Source of the DNA: Hohaiivirga sp031546825 | GTDB taxonomy: Bacteria > Pseudomonadota > Alphaproteobacteria > Rhizobiales > Beijerinckiaceae | NCBI GenBank assembly: GCA_031546825.1 | Contig: JAVBJU010000031.1 | Span: 62,001-126,000 of the forward strand | DNA: 64,000 nt | Direction of reading: 5' to 3' | Shown: positions 27,534-35,018 of the stretch, piece by piece | Layout of the letters: each line of letters starts with the position of its first letter | Numbering within the stretch: position 1 is the first letter of the stretch | The notes under the pieces: model-generated | What the model was told of the DNA's origin: nothing | The model's database searches: none | Seen by the model: only the letters and a program-made list of their open reading frames with translations | Translations under genes and position numbers: made by a program

Positions 27534-28607
27534 ATGAACAGTTTGGAAGAGAGCCTTAGAACTATCGCTGATCGATTAAAGCAGAATACTGACCATATTC
27601 TTACAGAGGAAGCAGTTAAAAATGCTGTAATACTTCCGGTTCTTCGTGCTCTTGGGTATGATGTTTTTAATCCACTCGAAGTGATACCGGAATTTACAGC
27701 AGATGCGGTAGGGAAAAAAGGCGAAAAAGTAGATTATGCGCTTAAGGTTGATAACGAAATTCGCATACTTGTTGAGTGTAAGCCTATATTTACTACTCTA
27801 GAGCGAAAGCATACAAGCCAGCTTTTTCGATATTTCACAGTGACTGCTGCAAAATTCGGCATTTTAACGAACGGTAAAATTTTCCAATTTTATACAGATT
27901 TGGATGAACAAAATAAACTTGATTCGAAGCCATTTTTTATATTCGATATTACGGATATGAGTGTTGGTAATATTGCCGAATTAAAAAAATTCGAAAAAAG
28001 TTCTTTTGATATTCCAAATATTCTAGCTACTGCGGAAAGGCTCAAATACACTTCCGGTATTAAGCAGGCTATCTGCACTCTTATGGATGAGCCAACGGAG
28101 GACTTTGTTCGCATCGTGTCCTCGAATGTTTATGAAGGAAGGATGACCGCAGCAGCCAAAGAACTTCTCACCGGCATAACTAAGACTGCATTCCGTGAAG
28201 TTATTACCGATGCTTTGAAGAGCCGCTTGACAAATGCATTGACGGAGCCGTCCCAGCCTGATGCTCCTTCAGCTTCTGCTCCAAGTGATGAGAATGATCT
28301 TGTTACGACGCAAGAAGAAATTGAAGGCTATATGATTATAAAATCGTCATTGCGCGAGGAGGTTAGGCCTTCTCGCATAGATATACGGGACGCAAAATCT
28401 TATTGTGCGATATTGCTTGATAACAATAACCGTAAGCCAATTGCGCGCCTGCATTTCAATCGGTCCAAAAAATATATAAGTTTGTTTAGCGGAGAAATAG
28501 AAGAGCGCGTTTCGATAGACTCACTCGATGATATTTACACTTATGCCGATCGGCTGAAAGCAACGGTGAAAAATTACGATCTATCATCGCCATTGCCAGT
28601 AGAGTAG
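27534..28607 (+). CDS. Orphan HsdR_N-like PD-(D/E)xK nuclease domain protein
   Basis: A 357-residue protein whose first 170 residues match the N-terminal nuclease domain of type I restriction R subunits. The core acids are visible as Asp67 in VDYAL and Glu81-x-Lys83 in VECKP. There is no helicase part, and no modification or specificity gene is nearby. The C-terminal 70 residues (DIRDAKSYCAILLDN to DRLKATVKNYD) form a second conserved module seen in such stand-alone proteins. Codon use is visibly richer in A and T than the neighbours, which suggests transfer. GAGGGGGAG precedes ATG 27534. A defence role is plausible but unproven. Confidence 0.8.
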   Translation: MNSLEESLRTIADRLKQNTDHILTEEAVKNAVILPVLRALGYDVFNPLEVIPEFTADAVGKKGEKVDYALKVDNEIRILVECKPIFTTLERKHTSQLFRYFTVTAAKFGILTNGKIFQFYTDLDEQNKLDSKPFFIFDITDMSVGNIAELKKFEKSSFDIPNILATAERLKYTSGIKQAICTLMDEPTEDFVRIVSSNVYEGRMTAAAKELLTGITKTAFREVITDALKSRLTNALTEPSQPDAPSASAPSDENDLVTTQEEIEGYMIIKSSLREEVRPSRIDIRDAKSYCAILLDNNNRKPIARLHFNRSKKYISLFSGEIEERVSIDSLDDIYTYADRLKATVKNYDLSSPLPVE

Positions 28608-28734
28608 GTGTCTGCCTCAAAAACCGGCATAACTTGAATGAATTCGCGCTATGAGCTGCGTATTGGGATTGCTGAAATTCTGATGCGCAGCTTGCTGGCG
28701 CGTGTTGGTGGCATTTCATCGTATCGCCATCCAT

Positions 28735-28782
28735 TTGACATATCCCGCCGGGATATATAAATTGTATATCCACTGAGGATAT
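28735..28782 (+). promoter_or_regulatory. vapBC-2 promoter with paired operators
   Basis: A consensus TTGACA lies at 28735-28740, followed by A+T-rich sequence (TATAAA at 28756-28761) that should contain the -10 box, though its spacing of 15 is short. Two inverted repeats share the half-site ATATCC: ATATCCC-GCC-GGGATAT at 28740-28756 and ATATCC-ACTGA-GGATAT at 28766-28782. Four half-sites just before the antitoxin gene fit cooperative binding by a toxin-antitoxin complex. Confidence 0.65.
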
Positions 28783-28787
28783 GTCGG

Positions 28788-29009
28788 ATGACACGCACAA
28801 CTTTATTTCAAACCAATCGTTCTCAGGCAGTTCGTCTCGCCAAGGACGTCGCTTTTCCCGAAAACGTGCGGGAGGTGGAGATTATCCGCGATGGGGCGCG
28901 GCGTATCATCGTGCCCGCCAATAGCATCTGGGACGATTTTTTTGCGGCTCCTGGTGTCGATCTTGGAGAGCGGGACCAGCCTCGCGCCCAAGAGCGGGAG
29001 GCGTTCTGA
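28788..29009 (+). CDS. vapB: VapB-type antitoxin (VagC-like), module 2
   Basis: A 73-residue antitoxin with the N-terminal MTRTTLFQTNRSQAVRLAKD swapped-hairpin DNA-binding region typical of VapB/VagC and a charged C-terminal tail for toxin binding. Its stop TGA is followed immediately by the toxin ATG. Two palindromic pairs lie within 50 bases upstream and are its likely operator. Confidence 0.88.
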   Translation: MTRTTLFQTNRSQAVRLAKDVAFPENVREVEIIRDGARRIIVPANSIWDDFFAAPGVDLGERDQPRAQEREAF

Positions 29010-29420
29010 ATGCTGCGCTACCTGCTCGATACCAATTTTTGCATCCGCATCTTGCGGGATCGCCCGAGTGGTTTGAGAGAGCGCTTCAATGCGGAGGCAG
29101 ATTCTCTGTGTATCTCGACCATCGTGCTGACCGAATTGTTGCACGGCGCAGCAAAATCAATGAAGCCGGTGGATAATAGAAATCAGGTTGAGCAATTTGC
29201 CGCCCGCCTCACTGTTTTGCCATTTGATGATGCTGCCGCAGCCCATGCCGCCGATATTCGGGCTTCGTTGGAGCGACAAGGTTTGCCCATCGGCGGCTAT
29301 AATGTGCTGATCGCGGGCCATGCGCGCAGCAAAGGCCTCATCGTCGTCACCAACAACCTGCGCGAGTTCGACCGCGTTGATGGCTTACGGTGCGAGGATT
29401 GGGTGCCGGGGTCCAACTGA
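29010..29420 (+). CDS. vapC: VapC-type PIN-domain protein, module 2, catalytic Asp replaced by Asn
   Basis: A 136-residue PIN protein of the enterobacterial VapC/MvpT subfamily, which cleaves initiator tRNA. It shows MLRYLLDTNFCI with Asp7, TELLHG with Glu42 and the closing IAGHARSKGLIVVTNN-REF block. The position usually filled by the third acid in PIGxYDxLIAGHA is Asn98 here (codon AAT in PIGGYNVLIAG). Acid-to-amide change at a metal ligand should weaken or abolish nuclease activity, so the toxin may be attenuated. The antitoxin gene is intact and abuts it. Confidence 0.87.
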   Translation: MLRYLLDTNFCIRILRDRPSGLRERFNAEADSLCISTIVLTELLHGAAKSMKPVDNRNQVEQFAARLTVLPFDDAAAAHAADIRASLERQGLPIGGYNVLIAGHARSKGLIVVTNNLREFDRVDGLRCEDWVPGSN

Positions 29421-29484
29421 GCATTTGGTCCTCCTCGCTTCCCTTTCCCGTGAAATGCGACTTTCCGGGTTCCCGATTGACCGC

Positions 29485-29590
29485 TAGAGCGCTTTGCGTT
29501 CTTACGGAATCGCAAAGTGCTCTAATTTTCTTTATTTTGTCGCATTTTTTGACGTTTAACCGGTATCCACTTAAACGAAAAATGCTTTAA
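29485..29590. repeat. Composite intergenic palindromic repeat
   Basis: Two palindromes in tandem. The first pairs TAGAGCGCTTTGCG (29485-29498) with CGCAAAGTGCTCTA (29511-29524), one mismatch in 14. The second pairs GCATTTTT (29542-29549) and GTTTAA (29554-29559) with TTAAAC (29571-29576) and AAAAATGC (29578-29585). The style, including ACCGGTATCCACTT, recalls the short mosaic palindromes scattered between genes in Rhizobiaceae and Brucellaceae. It could also act as a terminator for vapC. Confidence 0.55.
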
Positions 29591-29621
29591 GGTGTGCAAC
29601 CTGTCCTTGCGAGAGAGTTCC

Positions 29622-30956
29622 ATGCCCTTTCCCCCATCCGCCCTCCTTTCCGCCATCGCCCGCCGTGATTACGCCATTGGCGTCATCGGCCTTGGCTATG
29701 TCGGCCTGCCGCTCTCGCTGGCGGCCGTCTCTGCCGGGTTCCGGGTGACGGGGTTAGATATTAATGGGGAGCGCATTGCCGGGCTCAATCGCGGGGAGCC
29801 GATGATCCGGCATTTGAAGCCGGATGCGGTGTCCGTGGCCCTTGCCACCGGGCGCTTTTCGGCAACCGATGATTTCTCCCGCCTTGGCGACATGGATGCG
29901 GTTATCATTTGCGTGCCGACGCCGCTCACCAAACATGGCACGCCCGATCTGTCGTATATCGAGAACACCACCGAGAAAATCGCTGCAACTTTGCGTCCGG
30001 GCCAGCTTGTGGTGCTGGAATCAACCACTTACCCCGGCACAACCACGGAAGTGGTGCGGCCCATTCTGGAACGCAAAGGGCTGAAAAGCGGCGTTGATTT
30101 CCTGCTGGCGTTCTCGCCCGAGCGCGAAGACCCCGGCAATATTGATTTCACCACCACGCGCATCCCCAAAGTGGTGGGGGGCGATGGGGCGGATGCGTTG
30201 GCGGTGGCGGATGCGCTTTATGCGGCGCTGATCGACAAAACTGTGCCGGTGTCGTCCACCGCGACGGCGGAAGCGGTCAAGCTCACTGAGAACATCTTTC
30301 GCGCTGTGAACATCGCCCTCGTTAATGAATTGAAGGTGGTTTACGAGGCGATGGGCATCGATATCTGGGAGGTGATTGATGCCGCAAAGACCAAGCCGTT
30401 TGGCTTCATGCCGTTTTATCCCGGCCCTGGCCTTGGCGGGCACTGCATCCCGATTGATCCGTTCTATCTGTCGTGGAAGGCCAAGGAATTTGATATTCCG
30501 GCGCGCTTCATCGAGCTTGCGGGCGAGATCAATACGCGCATGCCCTATCATGTGGTCGAGCGGCTGGCCGAGGCGCTGGACCGGGCGGCGGGGAAGGGGC
30601 TCAACGGCGCGCGGCTGCTCATTATCGGGCTTGCCTATAAGAAGAATGTCGATGACATCCGCGAAAGCCCGGCGCTGAAACTCATGGAGCTTTTGGGTGA
30701 GCGCGGGGCGGTGGTTGCCTATCACGACCCCCACATTCCGGTCATCCCGTCAACGCGCGAATATGGGGCTTTGCGGAATCGCCAGAGCGTCGCGCTGGAT
30801 GCGGGCGTGGTTGCGGGCCATGACGCGGTGCTGATCGTCACCGACCACGACGCGGTGAATTACGCACAGCTTGTTCATGACGCGCGCCTGGTGGTCGATA
30901 CGCGCAATGCCTGCGCCCGTGCCGGGGTTGTCAGCGACAAAATCGTTAAGGCGTAA
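29622..30956 (+). CDS. Nucleotide-sugar dehydrogenase, UDP-GlcNAc 6-dehydrogenase (WbpA) type
   Basis: A 444-residue NAD-dependent enzyme that oxidises the C6 hydroxyl of a UDP-sugar to a carboxylate. The Rossmann motif GLGYVG is at 23-28, the catalytic Cys275 sits in GPGLGGHCIPIDPFY, and the C-terminal domain has GLAYKKNVDDIRESP. The wording around the cysteine is that of UDP-N-acetylglucosamine dehydrogenases rather than UDP-glucose dehydrogenases. ATG 29622 has GAGAGAG before it. No other polysaccharide gene is adjacent, so its glycan product is unknown. Confidence 0.85.
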   Translation: MPFPPSALLSAIARRDYAIGVIGLGYVGLPLSLAAVSAGFRVTGLDINGERIAGLNRGEPMIRHLKPDAVSVALATGRFSATDDFSRLGDMDAVIICVPTPLTKHGTPDLSYIENTTEKIAATLRPGQLVVLESTTYPGTTTEVVRPILERKGLKSGVDFLLAFSPEREDPGNIDFTTTRIPKVVGGDGADALAVADALYAALIDKTVPVSSTATAEAVKLTENIFRAVNIALVNELKVVYEAMGIDIWEVIDAAKTKPFGFMPFYPGPGLGGHCIPIDPFYLSWKAKEFDIPARFIELAGEINTRMPYHVVERLAEALDRAAGKGLNGARLLIIGLAYKKNVDDIRESPALKLMELLGERGAVVAYHDPHIPVIPSTREYGALRNRQSVALDAGVVAGHDAVLIVTDHDAVNYAQLVHDARLVVDTRNACARAGVVSDKIVKA

Positions 30957-31112
30957 ACCTTTTGCGCCGGGCCTCCCGACGCTGCCTGAGGTGAGGGAGC
31001 AGGGGGCAGGGGCGTGCGGCGCGGGAAAGGGGGCGAATTTTCTCCAACTGGGCCTTGAATATGGCTGTCTTTTGCTTTGTCATTCAGTCGTTGCGAAGGA
31101 TAGGTAATCAAA

Positions 31113-31799
31113 ATGGCGCGTTTGGCCGATTTTTCCCTTTTGAAGGATTCCGGTATCGATTTCGCGGCGGTGGAAACCCGTTGCCGCTGGAAGAAGTTTG
31201 ATCCCAACGAAATTCTGCTCGATTTCGATGACCCGTCGACCGATGTGTATTTCCTGATTTCGGGCGATGTGCGCATCCTCATGCGCACCGCCGCGGGCAA
31301 GGAAGTCATTCTCAATGAGATGCGCGGTGGCCAGATTTTCGGCGAGCTTGCGGCCATTGACGGGGTCAAGCGGTCGGCCAATGTCACGGCACTGACGCGG
31401 GGCGAAGTGTGCATCATGCCCGCCGCCATTTTCCGCGAAATGCTGTTTCACGCTCCGGTTGTGGCCGAGCGGATGTTTCGCATTCTGTCGGGCCGGGTGC
31501 GCGAGCTGAACGCGCGCCTCGTCGAACACACCGTGCTTGATCTGCGCCACCGGCTCTATTCCGAACTCCTGCGCATGTCGGTGCTGCGCCATGGCCATGA
31601 CGGCCAGAAGGTGGTGACACCGCCGCCTTATCACCATGTGCTGGCGGGCCGCATCGGCTGCCGTCGCGAGCAGGTGACGCGTGAGTTTTCGGCCATGACC
31701 CAGGAAGGGCTGATCGAGCGCACACGCGGCGCGCTGATCCTGATGAAACCCGAAATCATGCAGACACGGGTGTCGGAAGCGCTGCGCGAGGACGGCTGA
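31113..31799 (+). CDS. Crp/Fnr family transcriptional regulator
   Basis: A 228-residue regulator. An N-terminal cyclic-nucleotide-binding fold contains FGELAAIDGVKRSANVTAL near residues 75-95, close to the cAMP-contact motif (Glu and the Arg-Ser pair present), then a dimer helix, then a winged helix-turn-helix with LAGRIGCRREQVTREF near 176-191. No Fnr-type iron-sulfur cysteines are present, so cAMP or another small ligand is more likely than oxygen sensing. AAGGATAGG precedes ATG 31113. potG starts about 200 bases downstream on the same strand. Confidence 0.88.
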   Translation: MARLADFSLLKDSGIDFAAVETRCRWKKFDPNEILLDFDDPSTDVYFLISGDVRILMRTAAGKEVILNEMRGGQIFGELAAIDGVKRSANVTALTRGEVCIMPAAIFREMLFHAPVVAERMFRILSGRVRELNARLVEHTVLDLRHRLYSELLRMSVLRHGHDGQKVVTPPPYHHVLAGRIGCRREQVTREFSAMTQEGLIERTRGALILMKPEIMQTRVSEALREDG

Positions 31800-32005
31800 T
31801 TTTTGACCGTGCCGGGAGGTTTCGGGCATAACGCTTTTGCGTGGGCAATTTGATGGTTGTGTTTCTCGTCCGCTGCGGTTACTAGGACCGTTCACGCGGC
31901 GTGTTTTTGCCATGGCTGGCAAGGCAATGGCCGCGTTTTGAAATCCGGTTTTTAGGTCGTGTGTCGCAACGCGCCGTGCTGCTGTGAAAGCTGCGCGGAA
32001 AAGCG

Positions 32006-33199
32006 ATGGTTTCCGCAGGAGTTGATGGTTCAGTGGCTTTGCAATCGCAACGTGTTCGTCTTGGTGCCGTACGCAGCACCTTCGCGCCGTGGAACAACCC
32101 GGCAGCGCAGCCGCTGATCCGCTACCAGTCGGTGACGAAGCAGTTTGGCGACACCATGGCTGTCAATGAATTGTCGCTCGATATCTATCAGGGCGAATTC
32201 TTCTGCCTGCTCGGCCCGTCGGGCTGTGGCAAGACGACGATGATGCGGATGCTGGCGGGCTTCGAGCAGCCAAGCTCGGGCAAGATCATCCTCAACGGGC
32301 AGGATATTTCCGAGGTGCCGCCGTATCAGCGCCCGGTCAATATGATGTTCCAATCCTACGCGCTGTTCCCGCATATGAGCGTTGAGAAGAACATCGCTTT
32401 CGGCCTCAAGCAGGAAGGCATGGCGTCGGGCGAAATCTCGGCGCGCGTGTCGGCGATGCTGAAACTGGTGCAGCTTGAGAACCTGGCGAAGCGCTACCCG
32501 GCGCAGCTTTCCGGCGGTCAGCGCCAGCGTGTGGCACTGGCCCGCGCACTGGCCAAGAAACCCAAGGTGCTGCTGCTTGATGAGCCGCTCGGTGCGCTCG
32601 ACAAGAAGCTGCGCGAAGAGACCCAGTTCGAATTGATGGATCTGCAAAACGAGTTGGGCACCACCTTCCTCGTCGTCACCCACGATCAGGAAGAGGCCAT
32701 GACCATGGCCGACCGTATCGCGGTGATGAACAAGGGCCATATCGAGCAGGTCGGCACGCCGGGCGAAATTTACGAACAGCCGTCCACCCGTTTCATCGCC
32801 GAGTTCGTCGGCGATGTGAATGTCATTGATGGCAAGGTCGCGGGCCGTGACGAAGCCGGACGCTGGCACCTCGCCACCGCCGCCTCCGAGCAGTTTCTGA
32901 CGGTGGATGATCCCGATGAAGTGCTCGATGACGGCCAGGGTGTGGCCATCGCCGTGCGCCCGGAAAAGATCATGATCGGCCGCCATCTCCCCGAAAACTC
33001 CCCCAATCTCCTCAAGGGCGAGATCTGGGATATCGGTTATCTCGGCGACTGGACGGTCTACCGCGTCAAGCTCGATTGCGGCGCCCTGATGCGGGTGACG
33101 CGTGCCAACGTCAACCGCTTCGTGGATAACCCCATCTCGTGGGATGAACGGGTCGAGCTGTCGTTTGCGCCCGATTCCGCTGTCATCCTGTCGCGGTAA
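32006..33199 (+). CDS. potG: Putrescine/polyamine ABC transporter ATP-binding protein PotG
   Basis: A 397-residue ATPase. Walker A GPSGCGKTT is at 70-78, signature LSGGQRQRVALARALA and Walker B LLLDEPLGALDKKLRE follow, and a C-terminal TOBE-type domain begins near residue 270. PPYQRPVNMMFQSYALFPHM and NIAFGLKQEG match E. coli PotG almost word for word. It energises polyamine uptake with PotH and PotI. potH begins 6 bases after its stop. The periplasmic binding protein PotF, usually encoded just before potG, is not in the window. Confidence 0.9.
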   Translation: MVSAGVDGSVALQSQRVRLGAVRSTFAPWNNPAAQPLIRYQSVTKQFGDTMAVNELSLDIYQGEFFCLLGPSGCGKTTMMRMLAGFEQPSSGKIILNGQDISEVPPYQRPVNMMFQSYALFPHMSVEKNIAFGLKQEGMASGEISARVSAMLKLVQLENLAKRYPAQLSGGQRQRVALARALAKKPKVLLLDEPLGALDKKLREETQFELMDLQNELGTTFLVVTHDQEEAMTMADRIAVMNKGHIEQVGTPGEIYEQPSTRFIAEFVGDVNVIDGKVAGRDEAGRWHLATAASEQFLTVDDPDEVLDDGQGVAIAVRPEKIMIGRHLPENSPNLLKGEIWDIGYLGDWTVYRVKLDCGALMRVTRANVNRFVDNPISWDERVELSFAPDSAVILSR

Positions 33200-33205
33200 C
33201 AAGCG

Positions 33206-34114
33206 ATGGAAACCCCCGTCCGCACATCCCGGTTCAAAAGAGCGCTGGTTCCCGGCATTCCCTATCTGTGGCTGATCCTGTTCTTCCTGCTGCCATTTGC
33301 GATTGTGATGAAAATCAGCTTCTCGCATTATGTCGCCGCCCAGCCGCCCTATGCGCCGGTATGGGACTGGAACGACATTCCCGGCTTCTTCGCCGCGCTG
33401 GATGTTGAGAACTACCGCACGCTGCTTGGCGACAATCTCTACATCGACTCTTTCCTCTCATCGATGCGCATCGCCGCCATCTCGACGGTGTTTCTGCTCA
33501 TCGTTGGCTTCCCCATGGCCTATGCCATGGCGAAAGCGCCCAAAAGCTGGCAGCCGATGTTGCTAGCTCTGGTCATTCTGCCGTTTCTCACGAGCTTCCT
33601 CATTCGCATTTATGCCTGGATCGGCATCCTCAAGCCTGAGGGGCTTCTGAGCCAGCTTTTCCTGAGCCTCGGCCTCATTTCCCAGCCCTTGAACATCCTT
33701 GGCACCGAGACGGCGATCTTCATCGGTATTGTCTACGCCTATCTGCCGTTCATGGTGCTGCCGCTCTATGCGACGCTTGAGAAGATGGATTATTCCCTGC
33801 TCGAAGCCGCCCTTGATCTCGGCTGCCCTCCGTGGCGCGCGTTCTGGCAAATCACGGTGCCGCTCGCCAAGCCCGCCATCATTTCGGGCTCGCTGTTATG
33901 CTTCATCCCGGTGGTTGGTGAGTTCGTCATCCCCGATCTCCTCGGCGGCTCGGAAACGCTGATGATCGGCAAGACGCTGTGGAGCGAGTTCTTCTCCAAC
34001 CGTGACTGGGCGGTGGCGTCCGCTGTGGCCATCGGGCTTCTTGGTGGTCTCGTTGTTCCGATTACTATCTACCAGCACATCGAAACCAGGCGTGCCGAGG
34101 AGAACAGGCGATGA
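33206..34114 (+). CDS. potH: Putrescine/polyamine ABC transporter permease PotH
   Basis: A 302-residue inner-membrane permease with about six membrane segments and the EAA loop LEAALDLGCPPWRAFWQITVP, which contacts the ATPase. It begins with a short basic tail before PGIPYLWLILFFLLPFAIV. Family and position between potG and potI give the assignment. Its stop overlaps the potI start (ATGA), so translation is coupled. Confidence 0.9.
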   Translation: METPVRTSRFKRALVPGIPYLWLILFFLLPFAIVMKISFSHYVAAQPPYAPVWDWNDIPGFFAALDVENYRTLLGDNLYIDSFLSSMRIAAISTVFLLIVGFPMAYAMAKAPKSWQPMLLALVILPFLTSFLIRIYAWIGILKPEGLLSQLFLSLGLISQPLNILGTETAIFIGIVYAYLPFMVLPLYATLEKMDYSLLEAALDLGCPPWRAFWQITVPLAKPAIISGSLLCFIPVVGEFVIPDLLGGSETLMIGKTLWSEFFSNRDWAVASAVAIGLLGGLVVPITIYQHIETRRAEENRR

Positions 34115-34977
34115 GGCGGCTTGGCGTCATTAACATTACGGCTCTGGTGCTCGGCTTTGCGTTTCTTTACCTGCCGATCCTGATCCTGATCGTTTATTCC
34201 TTCAATGCTTCGCGCCTCGTCACGGTGTGGGGCGGCTTCTCGACGCAATGGTATGTCTCGCTGTGGCATAACCAGCAATTGCTCGACGCGCTGTGGATAT
34301 CGCTGCGCATTGCGCTGGTTTCCGCCAGCCTTGCCACGGTGCTCGGCACCATGGCCGCGATTGCGCTGGAACGCTATGGCCGCTTCACTGGGCGCACGCT
34401 CTTCACTGGCATGGTTTATGCCCCCATGGCCATGCCCGAGGTCATCACCGGCCTTGCCTTGTTGCTGATGTTCGTGGCCGTTGGCTTTGAACGCGGCTTT
34501 TGGACGGTGATGCTGGCGCATACCACGCTCACCATGTGCTTCGTCACCGTCATCGTGCAGTCGCGCCTCGTCACCTTTGATCGTTCGCTCGAAGAAGCGG
34601 CGATGGATCTTGGCGCGACGCCGTTGCAGACCTTTTTCAAGGTGACGCTGCCGATCATTTTCCCGGCCATCGGCGCGGGTTTTGTCCTGGCTTTCGTGCT
34701 GTCACTGGATGATCTGGTGATCGCCAGCTTCACCTCGGGGCCGGGCGCGACCACATTGCCCATGCGCATCTACAGCCAGGTGCGCCTTGGTGTGACGCCG
34801 GAGATCAACGCGGTCTGCACCATTCTGGTGAGTGTCGTCGCCATCTGCGTGATTGGGGCGGGGCTATGGATCAAACGCCACGCCGCCGCTGAGGCCGAGG
34901 CTGAGAAGCGGGCAGAACTGGCGGAAGCTGCCGAGATGCAGGCGACGATGGCTGACAATTCGGTGCGTAGCCAATAA
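34111..34977 (+). CDS. potI: Putrescine/polyamine ABC transporter permease PotI
   Basis: A 288-residue permease partner of PotH with about six membrane segments and the EAA loop LEEAAMDLGATPLQTFFKV near residues 165-183. The last 40 residues are an Ala/Glu-rich charged tail not seen in E. coli PotI. It ends the potGHI run; a hairpin follows before the convergent permease gene. Confidence 0.9.
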   Translation: MRRLGVINITALVLGFAFLYLPILILIVYSFNASRLVTVWGGFSTQWYVSLWHNQQLLDALWISLRIALVSASLATVLGTMAAIALERYGRFTGRTLFTGMVYAPMAMPEVITGLALLLMFVAVGFERGFWTVMLAHTTLTMCFVTVIVQSRLVTFDRSLEEAAMDLGATPLQTFFKVTLPIIFPAIGAGFVLAFVLSLDDLVIASFTSGPGATTLPMRIYSQVRLGVTPEINAVCTILVSVVAICVIGAGLWIKRHAAAEAEAEKRAELAEAAEMQATMADNSVRSQ

Positions 34978-34990
34978 TCCATCGAAAGGC

Positions 34991-35010
34991 CGGGCGGCTG
35001 TGGCCGCCCG
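34991..35010. terminator. Hairpin between convergent potI and permease genes
   Basis: CGGGCGGC at 34991-34998 pairs perfectly with GCCGCCCG at 35003-35010 around a TGTG loop, 13 bases after potI. There is no T run on either side, so it may end transcription only weakly. Confidence 0.45.
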
Positions 35011-35018
35011 TCGCTATC

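Noticed and set aside
32030..33328. A 432-codon minus-strand frame over potG
   Set aside because: Antisense of a clear PotG sequence; no recognisable domain.
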